Of a DNA stretch of 64,000 nt, positions 27,001 through 41,100 are shown one piece after another. Made by a program: the position numbers and the translations under genes. A model generated the notes under the pieces. It saw nothing but the letters and a program-made list of their open reading frames with translations, did not search any database and had not been told where the DNA came from. Each line of letters begins with the position of its first letter. Position 1 is the stretch's first letter. Origin of the DNA: Anopheles merus (lineage: Eukaryota; Arthropoda; Insecta; Diptera; Culicidae); NCBI RefSeq assembly GCF_017562075.2, contig NC_054084.1, forward strand, positions 14,336,798 to 14,400,797, given 5' to 3'.

Positions 27001-29119
27001 TGTGTTGCATACGGTGAAATAATTTACGACGTGACTGTACCCCATGAGCTTCGAGTTTAATCGGTTATCCGTTTGGTTTCATTGAAATTGCAATTCCACA
27101 GGCAAATGCATTTTTCGGTTCTGTCTGTGGTTTACTTACGCATACGTATACCATTTACATTACTTTTAGTTCTGTCTCTATTCTAGAGTTAAACACGAAA
27201 TGGAAAGAATTCGAAGGAATTTCGAGAGAATCACTCTGGATAACAGAGTGTTCCTTGTTTGGCTATATTTTCGGAATTAATTCAGATAACAAACCCATGC
27301 CTTCTACGTGACTCAGGCTCAATGATTTCCCATAAACAAATAACTCATGCATGAGTCACTTCTGGGTTCCATAATGGAACGTACAAACCATTGGAATCCT
27401 ATCGACTTTTGTGGTTTGCATTTCAGATGATTCAAAAGAAAGATTTCCCCACATATCTCGCCCAGCTGACAAAATCACCTTGAGTGTGAATTCCCCAACG
27501 CATTGCTTATTGCTCTCAAATCAAATGGCACCTTCTTCAGAGGCGCCCCTTCGGGTGAATCAACCTTTACGCTTGATCACACCAGCAAAACCTGATGCTC
27601 CTTCCGTACAAAACGGGCCCGCAAACGGGGGCAATTTACGGGGCGGATACAGAAGACTTCACTTACGCTCGTTTATTCTCGTTTTCATACTCTCGATGGA
27701 CGGATGCTGTGAAGCTGTTTATGAACCGATGAACGATAATCGTAAATTATTTCCGCAAATACACAAACCAGAACCTGCCCCCCACAACTTGCGATATATG
27801 TCCTCAACATACAAACACACACAAAAAACCGCGCGACTCAAAGATAAAACAGTGCGCCCGTTTGTGCAGAAAGGCGTGTTTCACGCGCCGTGTGTGTTCT
27901 TTCGTGACAGCCAGTGTCTGTGTGAAAGAGCCATGTTGACAGTATCATTTAAGGCGAAGAAAGCAATCGAGGCGCAGACGTGCATTATGCGTTTGAAAAA
28001 AAAAAACGATTATTGGGAGTGCGCAAAAAAACTCGCGCGCCAAACAAAACGGAAAGGGAAAACATCAAAATCGCTGCATAAATCAATCCTAGTCCGGCAA
28101 GAGGGAACCGTCGCTCCGTGGTGCTTATTTATGGAAAGCAAAGTGAAATGCCATAACAATGTTTTGGTGGCGTCATAGATAGCTGCCAAAAAGTGAAAAT
28201 TGACTCGCGGCAACCTTGTCTTGTCTGTGTGGTAGCATTTACCGCAGGCCATTCGGTCAGAGTGCTCCATAGATTCATCATTTTGATGTTCCATAAGGAA
28301 TTCTGGGTATTTGAGGAGGGTGTTTTTTTTTGTTCTTGCTCTAAAGTGTTCCTAGATGAATATTGCCAGACATTCCACTAAATGTTGAACGGTTTAATGG
28401 ACTGTTTGGCAGCTTGTTCTTGTCTGCGAGTCGTATTTAAAGAGAGCGCCCTGAACTTTGGTTGTTTGAGCGATTTATTCCAATTTATGACATCTGTCTG
28501 CATACATGTATATTTGCATGCTTCAGTAGCACTTTGTTATTTTCTGCTAATGTGTACGCTTTACTGCCTGGTAGGATTATGTTGCCTTAACCTATGCTAG
28601 ATTGTATAACTTATGTTTAGTGGTTTTCACTCTATTTCTGGAAGCTTTTTGTTCATTATCCATCTGTTATTAACATGGTAAATCATGTGACTGTATTTTA
28701 ATTTTTTATGATTGAATATATGAATATGAATATGATATGATTGAAAATGAAAGTTGGTTGTCCGTAATACGAATAAAATAGAAATATAAAGTTTTATAGA
28801 ATTTATCAGATAATGCAGATGCAATGAAGTGAGACATCTTGTATCATACAAATTCAATTATTTTGTTTTTTTTTTTATTAATTATTTACTTATGACAAGA
28901 ACTGTTAATGATTTACCATCTTATCGACACAGAGTCATTTAAATTACATTATTGCTAGTTATTATTAACCTATATCGTACAAAATGTTCCTCACACTTAA
29001 CTATACTTAAAATTCATGTATATTCTCTCATGTTACCCATGGTTTAAAGTTCAAAAAACCTTATCTCATAACATTTCAATTCAATCCGGTCCTGTCAAAA
29101 CATTTTGAGCGTAAAAAAA

Positions 29120-29183
<64 letters not shown>

Positions 29184-32100
29184 CATTGACAGTTTTGCAA
29201 CATCCGTAATATGAGCGCTCGTGCACGATGGGATCGTGCATCGGAACAGCGGCGCATAAATCAGTCATCATTAAGTACCATAATCTAAGCAATACGGCCT
29301 TTATAGCCGTTCTTTCCGAATTCAACAAAAAAAAACCATAATCGCCAGCCTTTGCCACTTGCCGTCATCTGCTTCTAATTCCGAACATTCGTATGCAGTT
29401 CGCAACATTCAGCGCACCAGGTCAACAAACCACCACCACCGGGCGGGCAAGCAGTGGAAGAAACTGGGAGAGAAGACCTAAAGACACGCCAAATAAATGA
29501 TGAGCTGCTTTTGGGACGTGATAAACGAGTCATTCATGATGCAGGGGGAGAGGGTGGAAAAGTCAAGCCGGATTAGTAGAGAAGCAGTCGGTGGGTGCGG
29601 GTGTGCGATCGCACTTGCTAACATCGAAGCGCGCGCAGACAATGGGAAGTTGTTTTGCTCCCTTCTTTCGCGGAGGGTGAATTTATGTGACACTTACTTA
29701 CGAGCAGAGGGGGTGTTTTTTTTATTTAAATTGGTCGTTTTTTTCGAACGATTTTTAACACGATTCACTATAACTGCCAACGGATAGTTTGATAGCCATA
29801 TAGATTGCGGGTTTAAATTGGGATGGTGTTACGAAACGGTAGCCGACCACACAAAAGCGTAAAAAACGACGATTCTCTACTCCGACACTCTATCCATCAG
29901 TCGCTTCCCGGGGTAGTATTAGTCCGTGTTGCTGCCTGCTGTGTGAGGCACGAAAACGCACTATGGTTTGTGTAACACATTTTTCACCGCCAGCAGCATT
30001 AACATTCTTAAAGACAGCATACAAATTCTTCTGAATGAAATAGTACTACGGAACGGTGTAGGGGAGGGGAAAGGAATGTTTACGTATTGTATCACTCGGG
30101 GTGTGGGCGACATTTCGACTGCTTCCCTGTTGGAAGCAGTGTGCACATAATACTCTCCTGAGGTCATCCTGCAACTAGGAACTAGGAAATTTAAGATGAT
30201 TCTTGTTTCCAACTGTAGACAGAGGGTGATAAATCCTTTTTTACGATCGAATATTTTTCGTCTCACATGTTGACTGGTTCTACTTCATTGCGCTCTCATT
30301 CCGGAAGAGATACCTACGATTGATTCCAGTATATCCAGTAACACTCGTTAATTATCATCACACGAATTCTTGCAATCTCAGTGCAAAAAAATTCGCTAAT
30401 AATTAGAATCATCAATTCTCTCTCTCTCTTCTTGCAAATACGCCATGTGTCAAATGGGAGCTTTTGCTAATTTTATGAAAATTTTCGTTGGCTACCGCTC
30501 CTCACACCTCGGACAGCGACATATTTCACACGATGATCATAAATTCCTACATACACCGGCCGATAACCGGCCGGCAAACAATCCATAAATGTGTGGTGCG
30601 TGTGTGATAATGAAGCCATCGGTTCGCATCGTTCGCGACAAAACGATAATCGCCAATTTGTCCTTTTGGGCGAGTGACTTGTGTTTGTGGTGTATCGTTT
30701 TCTTTTTCTCCTTCTCTTCTTTACTTGCCTCTTGAATGTTGCTGCATCTTGATTGCTTCCCTTTTTCGTCGCCCCAAACCGGACGGTTAATTAATTACGA
30801 TATCGCTAACCAACTGGTCGGTCGGCGGTTTCTGTTTTGTCTTTCTACTCATGTTAAGGTGGCTGACGATGTGCATAATTTAACCACACTTTGCCGGCGA
30901 TGTCAAGCGAGAAGGTGTTCCGGAATGTATCAATTAAGATAATAAAACGTTCTCGACGTTGAACCTTTTTCTGCTACCTTGGGCCTTGGGTCGTGATGGT
31001 GTTTGCCGTGTATTTCTTCACTTTACTATCTTAATGGAATGTATCGGTGTGTTGGTTTATGATTTACAATGCAATTTACACTTCCATTTACATATTTTTG
31101 AGGGGATGGAAAGATATCATTGCTTTTGATAGTTAATAGGATATTTTGTACGTACCTTTAAGATTTCTTTTGATGAAGTACTAAAATTGTGTTCCAGAAG
31201 TGTCCATCATAGCATATCAAACAAATGTGTTGGTGTATATTTTTTAGGTATTAAAGAAACTCAAAATATGGAAAAAAAAGTCCTGTATTATATTTTTTAT
31301 TTTTTTATCCGGAAAAAAGCAGGACGGGTTCGATACTAACCCTGACCGTTGATACGTTGTAAGGATTGGGTTATCCGGTTACTTGGAACACATAAGTATA
31401 CTTAACCAGAGTTAAGATTAGCATAGCATTAGTAACAATATGACTGCGTCAATATGCCAAGAAGAAGAAACAAAATACTGAAAATACTATCGTACAGTGG
31501 CTGGGAATATCTATATCCACCTCGTAGTTGGTATAGCGGTTTAAGTAATTCTAAAGCCTGTTGCTTCAACTTCCAGCTTGTACCAAATACTTCAACATGT
31601 GTGATACATTGTGTGTAACAATATTCTTGTCCTCTTTCCTCCGTTATAAGAAAACTTTTTCAGCCACTTTCCCAAACTCGATCTCGAAGAGGAACGATAG
31701 TTGCAGTTGCCTAGATACCAAGGTTGTTTTAATTTATTTCACGAGTATCCTGCTCTGTAATGCATAAAGTAAAGCAAAATGTTCTAAAACCATCCAAGGA
31801 AACAACCACCATTTTATGTCATATTTGACACTCGCTTCGATCGTTTCCGCCTCGATCGAGTTGCGCACTTCGGCTGCTTGCAGGGTTTTCCAAGTCAGTT
31901 TCGAATGTAAACATTGTTTTTCTCCGCGTGCAAGATGTTAATTCACATCAATCTAATATTTAATTTCCATCATTTAAAAAATCGTAAAAACTTAAATTTC
32001 ATATTTGACAGCTTAAGAAAAACAACTTGAAGATCGTGAATAATTATGTGCACATTTGAAAGTGACCTGGAAAACCCTGTAACTGTTCAAGATTATAGAA

Positions 32101-35100
32101 GTCAGCTCAGTTACTTCAGAAGCAAATAATGTAAGTTAGTTATTGAATAAAAGATGGTGCCACACGCTTTGAAGACGACAATTGCAGTAAATCTGTTTGA
32201 ACGAGACATTTCTTGACCAAGACAAATAATTGGAAATTCCAAATCCTGTTCAGAATATTTCCCGCTTAGGATGCCTTGGTGGGACCTATTGTTCGGGAAG
32301 CTGCTGTTTGTTACAAACCCCTGTTCGTTTCAGATTAGACGACACAATTTATTGCATCTTTGTGCAAAATGTTTAAACATTAGAAATAACTTCCATTTAT
32401 CCATTAAGTTTCTTTTATATTTAATTACAGCAAATGTTTCAATTATTTAATTTACTTGTGCTAAAACTTGTAAGTACATGACGAGTACTTTTTCGGGCAA
32501 TGAATATTAAAATAATCTTTTAATCATTTAATTTTAATGTCCAACAGGTATTTCGAATACAATATTCTGCAATACGCATTGATTATTACACGTGCAGTAA
32601 TGTAAGCTAAACGATATGGTATAATTCTTATGAAGCGTTAAAGCAAACCACATAACAGTTATTTAATAATACCACAGCACACCTTTCTTCCTTTCTCTCT
32701 GTGATGCTTCTGGAAAGGTGTAAAATCTGACACAAACACGTAACTATCTAGCAGTGTTCTAGAGTCGGTTCTATTCGTTCTATCAGGCACACCAGGAACA
32801 GCGATGGCTTCACCCGGCCTGGTTACGAAAACGTGTTGCAATAGATAATGCCAACCTTGGCCGAACGTAACACGTTTTCAATGTCACTTCTAGTGCGACA
32901 GAAAAGAGCACAGCTGGGCTGGGACAGGATGGTGGACATCGAGGAACAAAAAAGGGAAGCATCTATTATAGGCCCTCTTGTGCGCTGGCTGGTACGGATT
33001 TACCATGCCACTTTTCCCGGTTGTTCCTCGTTCTGTTTTGCGCGCCAAAGGCCAGGTGTGCGTGCTGTTCCAGTTATAAAACCGGTCACCACCGGGGTTC
33101 ATGGCGATTGAGAAGAAAATTACACATTTTGCATATTGCACCAAAGCGTAACGGGCAGCTATGATGGGTGGGGGGGGGGGAGGAACGCAACAGTGTCCAA
33201 GCATTGCTGTGGATTCACACTTGGCCTACTCCTCTGAGCAGAAGCAGCTGGGGTGAATTACCTCTGCTGCTGCTGGGTGGAGTTGTCATACTGGTTTAAT
33301 ATTAGCACTCTTGTAGCGTATGGGATGAATATTTTTAATCTCTCCGTACCGTGTATGTATGCATTCATCATCTGAAAAAAGCATAATTACCTTTGAGTGC
33401 TTTGAACGTGCTCGTTTCTGGGCTAGTTTTATCGGCCAACAACTTCACTTAGAGTTGACCATTTATTATCGGTCAATTCGTTTCGAACAACATCTTCAAT
33501 ACCTATTTCCATTCCCATCGGTTGTGTGGGCATATTTCTTTCCATTTCTTCGTGACGCTCAAGAATCGCTTGGTTTTTGGTACGCTTTATCAATTAGGAC
33601 GCCACAGTCAAAACTGTTGCTGTGCTGTTGATAAGGACGTTCACGGATGGTTCTATTGCTATAGTTGCTTGGAGGAGGTTCGAGGTCATTGCCTTGCCGT
33701 TAAAAAAAGATGTACGTGTGACCCCAGAAAAAAGTGTCATACTCGGGAATGAATCATACCCCAAAATACCTTTATGTGGCGGCAGTAATCAATCGCTGCT
33801 TTGCTTGCGTTTAATTGATTTTAGGAGCTAAATCCTATTCACCATACTGCTTAAAATTCAACGATCAAGCTGAATTTGGGGCTTTGCTATTAATCACATC
33901 GTAAAAAGGGGGAAATTTAAATCCCAAAAATAAAAGCCATAAAAGAACGGTGGCGTCACAAGCACATCCCGCAACTGGTTGATTTTTATGCTTTCCTGCC
34001 TGTGGAATTTCCTTAAAGTTACTCCACGTCAGGCGCCATATTTGTATCGCCCTTAAAGATGGGTTCGCCCAACGCATTACAAGTAGAGAGGTTTTTGATA
34101 AAATCGGCGACATTTCTAGTACAGTTGTTGGTTTTTTTTCCTTCCCCGTTCGATGACGCCTTAAATGGTATGGTGCGCCCTATCGGGTATTGAGTTTTTG
34201 ATGTACGCTAATAAAATTCACACAAGCAAAAGAGTTCTTGGCTCTAATCTACATTCATGGTTACTTCACGACCGTGCCGTGCATTGAATCTCGTTGCCTG
34301 CTTGCTCGCTTGCTTGGGCACCTCGTTCGGTTGCACTTGGGAAACGTTCGTTTGTAACATCCGTTCCGTTTGTGTGACGAATAAATCATACAATGAAAAA
34401 TCGATTTCAAACGTCCTCCTCCCCTCCTCGGTGGAGCCATTTGCTCAATGCACTGTGACGACTACCCGGCCAATGCTAGGCCACGGTAGCAGCTGCTGCT
34501 CCAGCACTACTCTTGCATATATGCGTCGGTCTTCGAAAGAAGAGACACACCACTACACTGGGTGTGGAAGCAAATGGTCGTCGTACATCTTCCAAGTAGC
34601 TTTCCAGTTGGAAGTGTACCCCCTTGCTATGTGTGGAAGCTGCCCGTTTCATAAAGCCTGCAAACATTTGTGTAGTGAACATTTATTGCTGGTCGCCCTG
34701 TGGCGTGGCCGCGCACTGTTTTAACCTCTCTCTCTACACCCTACATAGTTCAGGGCGACCGACCTGCATTAGCCGGATCACTTGCACAGTAGTAATGTTA
34801 AATAAACAATTACTTATTGCCTCGTAGAACGCAGCGAGCGAACAATCTTGCCTGCTCCTCCCCTGTAGCATAAAAATGTTTCCTTCGGCGCAAGTCGGTC
34901 GTTTTTGGGGGTGATTTTTTGTTTAGAGTATGAGATCATGTACACCGCTGGCACCCTGTTTTCCAAATGATTTTATGACACAGTCACCATATGTACACAT
35001 AACAATAAGCACGGAAAAACTCCCAATTATTATTAAACTAATCATAACGTTTCGTTCTCTTGCTCTCTTTTCTCCCGCCGTGTTTGTAGTCGCCTGCTTT

Positions 35101-38100
35101 CTGATACTGACCGAGCTGGGCCTGTTGCCGCAAGTGGTAAAACGTGGCTTCTACTGCAACGATCAATCGATCCAGCACGAGTATAAGGGCGATACGATAA
35201 CGACCGTCACCATACTGTTGAGCGGGCTTGTGCCCATGCTGCTGGTAAGTTGCTGTTTTCCCCCTTCCCTCCAGCACGATAAGTTGGATTTAACATTCCA
35301 CCCGATTTAGAAGGTGTACAGATTACAGGGGTGTGAACAATGCTGATTATTTGCTTTTGGGTAAACGCTTTTGCCCCGATACCACCGTAGCTTGCTGGTT
35401 CACATGGGGTGTAAAATACGTCACATACCGTGCGTAAAATATACGCACTAATCGCAGTGCAGTTCATTGTGTGATAAGGTAGGAGTTAGACAATGAAACT
35501 ATAAAACGTGTAATCAAATATCGGAACTTTCCAAGTTGTTGTAACGTATGCTTGCCCTTTTTTTGGGGCTGATTAGAAACACTTGAAGATACACTTGATC
35601 ATTCCAAAGCCTCATCGGGCAAACCAAAATATTCATTGCGAGAAGATCTTGAGAGACTAAACAGTTGAGAGTGGTGTTCCGAAAAATGAGATGTAACAAG
35701 TGAACTGGATCGACAATTTGATAGCGACCAGCAATGTGCCAATTGATAGGATCTATCAATCGCTTGGAAGATAGTAAAAAGTGGAATGATCACGTAAACA
35801 CATAACCCCAATCGTTGCAAAAACAAACCAAATTGATTGCTGACACCTCCAATGTCTACAGAGTACTATTGCATGACGTGTAAGATCAATGTGCTTGTGA
35901 CTAGGAGATATCTGCAAGATACATTTAAAAGTATATTCTTCCTATTTTAATGTTTTTGATAGCGTTTTGTGTGCTTCAAACTGAGTAGATCATTGGAGAA
36001 CGTGCTCATGGTGGACCGAACGCTCTGTTTCACTTCGGGTCTTTAGAACTTCCTTTAAAATATCTGATCTTCCAAAGAGTTCAGAAAGCTCATGGTTCTG
36101 TTGAAATTAGTGGCCCGCTTAGGGTACCGGGGGCCCTACGCGGTAAGACGTGCAGAGGCTCCCTGTAAATCGTACTACAGGCTACCGATCTATGGGGCCC
36201 TAGGCGACCGCCTAGTTCGGCTACCGTTAGATCCGCCGCTGGTTGAAATAGTTATTGAGTAGAAGTAGTTATTAGTCAGGGTCCAATGTGTCAAATGTTG
36301 TGTGCCTATTTTCTGGAGAATTAGCATGCAGTTTACTGCTGGAACCTGATTCCATACTAGACACGAGTTCTTCAAAATATTCTACTAATAATTAACTCAA
36401 CTAGCTCCAAACAAGAACTACAAACACGATGATCCAATGATCTCCTGTTGTGCTCCAATCAGTAGATGCGGCTGAACTCTCTATTCCTTGCAAGGAATCA
36501 TAACAACAACAACGGCAAACGGGATACAAATCCGCATATTCATTTATTTTACGTCCAATTTCAGCCGTGTGGTGTAGCACACATGGTGGCAAACATTTCC
36601 CAGCGCCACAAATCAAAAGATTAAATTTATGATTCCAGACAAACGACTTCATATTGACACATGTTTTCCTGCTCCCGAGACTGGTGGATTTCGGGAGGGT
36701 TGAATAGATTGTGACCTTGTAGAGAAAAAAAAAATCACATCTCCTCACACACGATTCCTATTTCACAGACCAGATTGCCCCCCATTTGGGTGCCACCTCC
36801 TCCCATGACCCGTTGTTAATGTGGGATTGGGATTATGAATTATTAATGTAATCATTCTTTCGCTCCTCTTGCCTTCCACACACGGTATATATCAATCCAT
36901 TGTGGCTTGACATTTCGTGTTCAACACGTTGAGCATAATTAAAAACGCATCGAGCGCGTCGGTAAACCACATCGTTCCGCTAATCCGCCATATTGTTATC
37001 AAAGTTGGACACGGGTTCCTGTCTCTCTCTCTCTCTCTGTCTGTACTAGTCTTGCCAAACAATGTAGGCACCAAAACAAAACCACCCGTCGCGAGACGAT
37101 GCAAATGTGAACAACTTTTCGAAACGCACAAACGACCGGACCAGCCGTCAGACCTCAGGGAGACCTGCCCGGTAGAACATGATGTACCAGCCCACCAAAC
37201 GCCACTGAACACACCGGGGGGACACACCGACTGGGCATGAGCATTTTGTGTAAGCGGTTTCGTTCGATCGCGTGCCCAGCGTACACAGAAGGCTTCCTTC
37301 GCTTTCCCGATACGATCACCACCGTACACGATCACCGATCATCATCATTGGGCTGTCGTTTATCTGCGGCAGCTATTAGCATACCAGTGCCAGGGCCTTC
37401 GCGCGCGCGCGCACCACTAATCAAACACACCTTCGGAAGGATGTGTGGGCTGCAGCTTCACAGCCCCGCAATAGGGAATGGAGAAGAAAGCCAAACTCGT
37501 CGTTAAAACACGTTTTCTATAAACACGAGCGGTTCTGGTGGTTCCGCCATCGTTGTCGTCGTCGTCGTCGCCGTTGGATACGGCGGTGACGATCACATAA
37601 ATCAAGCACGCCCAGGTTCTGTGTGTTTGCGCTTCTTCCATAACCACCCCGGTGGAAGGTGGAAATTTAAATATTTTGACCTCTTCCCATCCCCATCGGT
37701 CCCAAGGGATGGGCGATTTTTAGCACGATCGCGATCGAAGAATTTAACTTCCAATTTGCTCCCACTTCCTCCCACCGTAGCCGATCTGCAGGCGAATCGA
37801 AGGGCGTTTATATGATGGGACGTTGTGTGCAATAAAATGAATTTCGTGCAGCCATTAAATTAAACCCCTCGCGAGATCATGATGGTTCTTCTTCAAGCAG
37901 CACCCCCGGAAGGCGAGATTAAGATCGTAAGCGGTCGATTTAGAAGAAAACCGCATTTAACGGCCCTAAAGGGACACCAATCCCGTTTCACCGCGTGCGG
38001 CGTGCCCGTGATCGATAGCGGAGAGGTGAGAAATTACCGAAGAAGATGAATTAATTAAAGCCACGAAACGCACGACCGGCCAGACGATCATGACACGGAC

Positions 38101-41100
38101 CTGTCGGATAGATTATCGCCTTTGTCGTCGAATTAAAACAGTTTGGGTCGTAAATTTCTCGCTTTTCCTCCCCCCCCCCCCCCCCCCCATCGCTTATCGT
38201 ACGCTCGCACGCGTGATGGAATGAGCAGTGTGACACGAGCAAGCAAGCAAGCAAGCACAATTACACGTTGGGTGGTAAAATTGAATCAACTTTAATGTTT
38301 TATGAGTCTCGGTTCTATCTCTATAAACCCTACGACAAAGTGCAGCACACCCAGCCAGACACGCCACACATTATCGGACGATAGTTTATTGGTTACTGGT
38401 TCGAATCTATCGATGTATTCTTCGTGTCTCTCTCTCTTTCTCACTCTGCATTGTCTCCTTTTGCTGGAGAACTGGAGGACATTAGTTCCCCCCTTGCATA
38501 CCATTAGGGGGTTTGGGTGTGAAATTGATTGGATGTCTTGATTTGATGTAAGTTTGGGCAAGCTTTGGGATTCGAATGCTTACCCAAACGCATAGAGCGG
38601 GTGAGGGATTAAATTACATCAGATTTATAACTCGGAGATGTAATGGAGGCACGTCGATCGAGCTTCAAAATTATTCAACTCTAATCATTCAAGCTTAATG
38701 GTGCGTTGTTTCTCTAAATGGCTTTATCTTTATGTCTCCGCTCGTAGGGCATTATTCCCTGTTGTAGCTAGAGGGAGAGAGAGAGGAAACTGCAGTTTTT
38801 GTTTATTCATTTTTAGGTTTTTTGTTTGGTCGACATTTTGAACGCACCCTTTATTGGATTCTTCTGGAGATTGGTGCAGGCTTAACATAAAAATGATCAT
38901 TTATACTGAAACTTGTTGATCATTATAGATGAAGATTGACATCGCAAACATCATTTAGTATCTTTAAACTTTTGATTAAACTCTGAATTCATTGTTTGGC
39001 GATGTTACTTGCAAAACGTTTAATATACCTTTATGCACTGTCTGAATTTGATATACGATTCATAATTTGCAATTCCAAGTGTCATATTCCTTTAATTAAC
39101 CTGAATTCTTTGAGCCTCTTGTTCGATCATTCAATTCCAATATATATCGCCCTTGCAAACAGCGTTGCAAAACATCTTCTTGTCCGTTGGGACTTCCCCT
39201 TGTTGGGGTCCATCTAATGCGGGTACGGGACTTTAGTAGAACTAGATTCGGACCACCGTCCGATAAGATCTGATAAAGCACCCCTAGCCACAATTGCCTT
39301 TATCAAACCCACACGCACACCCAGTTTCTATTGATAAAAGCAGCAATCAGTGTAGTGCCATGCCCTTCAACAATGTCAACAGCAGTGAGACAGCAGCGCA
39401 AACTTCATTCAACCCCTCATCTTGAGCGCGTCTTTGCTGAAGATATTCTCTCTGGAGCCAGAGCAGCCACTTGTAATAATTCTTCAAGTGAAGCACACAC
39501 ACGCGCTGGAATATTTACCGTAGGGTACGAAAGAGACACACACTCGGACTCAGTTGATATATGCACCTCGAATGCACCTCGAATGCAGCTTTTGCACCGG
39601 AAAAACCTTGACTCTGCACTATCTACAGAGTGCGGCTATTAATCAGCTATAATTCACCAATAACCGGATCTTGGATCTCTTGAGCGCTTTTTTTTTGCAC
39701 CGCGAGACCCCATTGATTGAGGTCTTGCTATTAGTGTGTTTGTTTATTTTCTTTTTCTGTGCTATCACCGCTATCAGTGAGCTATTTTTCATAGGGATTT
39801 TCTCACGTTTGCTATTTGCCTACCTTTGCAGATATGGCTGACGGAAGCGCTGCTCTACACGCCCTCGATCAGCATGAGCAAAACCGACACCGAGTCCCGG
39901 GCGGGCGGTTCCTGGCGGGAGGCCTGGTACTGGTCAAAAAAGTACGGCCGCGGACTTATCACCATGCTAGTCATCATCGGTACCATTAAGGTGGGTTGCT
40001 TTTCGTTCCGTTCGTTATCTTTCATAGGAATTTTGCTGGAATTAAGGAAGTATTTTTCTGCGTATTTCGGCTATTTTACAGATTTTCCTCGGCGAACTAC
40101 GACCCCACTTCCTGAGCACCTGTCAGCCGGACGTGGAGTGCAAGGGCACTGAGTAAGTAATACCTCTTTCTACGAACAGCACTATCAGCAACAAGCTTAA
40201 GCTGCCGCGAGCTACACATTTCAAGATGAATTACAAGCGTTGTAATTTTTGGCTCTAACCATCTACCATCTGTAACGTCTCCTTACGCTTTGCTATGTTT
40301 GCACAACATACAATGTGTGTTTGTTTTACAAACACCGATCATGTTACGCTATGATCTCCATCTCCATCTCCGACTGAGGTACGCCCTGCGGTGGATCTTG
40401 ATTTGCGGTTGCTCGCGAGCAAATGTTTGTACAACCTCAATCACATAGATGACATTTTCTGATGAATTAAGCATCTCGGGCGAACTAATCTCGAGTACTA
40501 ATATTGAATGCTTGACTCTCTGCACTGAAAGCAGTCGGTTGATAAAATGCAGGGGTTGGCAAAATTTTGTTTTAAAAGAGAGCAAAAATGAGGAAATCCA
40601 AGGAATCAATTTACCGAGAGGAGCTTTCGGGGGGTTTATTAGCTCTTTTAAGCTTCTTTTTTACACTTCCTTTCGACAGAAAGTTACACTTTTTGACAGT
40701 TTTTAGTTGTGTAGTCAAAGGAGGCGTTTGAAAATTTTATTCCAAATTTACGATAAATCGTTTGAAACACATAAAGGCCGGGTTACACTGATCGTACTCG
40801 CTAGTGTAAATTCCAATTTCACTAGCGCATCTGGCGGGGGATGACCGAATCATTTTGCCAAACAATTTGGAGCCGCTCCAGAAAATACGTTAATTTTCCA
40901 TGTTTTTGACTTAAGTCGGAGGAGAAAAGTTTTGTAAAACGTAGATACACATGTTTTGCACGCATTGCATCCGTTTTCATGACAAAAAACTATGAAAAAA
41001 TACTTAATTTTGAGATCCGGCATGACCATTCCCTCGATGACCGAAAAAAGCTTCCACCAGCCGCCGCCAGATGCGCTAGTGAAAATTGAAATTACACATG

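Larger units (their letters stand above)
12191..35089 (+). other. First coding intron of the wunen-like gene (22.9 kb)
   Basis: The donor GTAAAT follows exon 1, and the acceptor is a pyrimidine tract ending TTTGTAG at 35089. The intron is a patchwork. GC/CpG-rich stretches (about 13.1-16.7, 18.0-19.5, 20.5-21.3 and 26.4-26.8 kb) alternate with AT-rich DNA. It contains a 31-unit CA microsatellite, a TA-type MITE at 31,881 and some CT and CAG runs. I found no nested gene with splice-consistent, motif-bearing exons. The long frames inside (for example 14,786-15,283 and 27,411-28,178) look like chance. An intron this long in a patterned developmental gene may hold enhancers or alternative promoters; that is inference. 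Confidence 0.75.
35245..39831 (+). other. Second coding intron of the wunen-like gene (4.6 kb)
   Basis: Donor GTAAGT at 35245, acceptor TTTGCAG ending at 39831. Contents: a possible short MITE remnant near 36,111-36,237, a GTC run near 37,554-37,572, a C19 homopolymer at 38,170-38,188, and otherwise unremarkable intron DNA. No nested gene was found. Confidence 0.75.

Noticed and set aside
27411..28178. 255-codon open frame on the plus strand in the phosphatase intron
   Set aside because: It begins with GTG. The translation is lysine-rich near homopolymer A tracts, has no domain, and has no splice or start context. Most likely a chance frame.
34930..35310. 126-codon frame spanning the second coding exon of the phosphatase, suggesting a start at 34,930
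   Set aside because: It is intron read-through. Acceptor TTTGTAG at 35089 joins in phase to the 12100-12190 exon and gives the family N-terminus, although an alternative promoter here cannot be excluded.
38380..38420. GGTTCGAATC word resembling a tRNA T-loop
   Set aside because: No matching acceptor stem, anticodon arm or B-box/A-box spacing around it.
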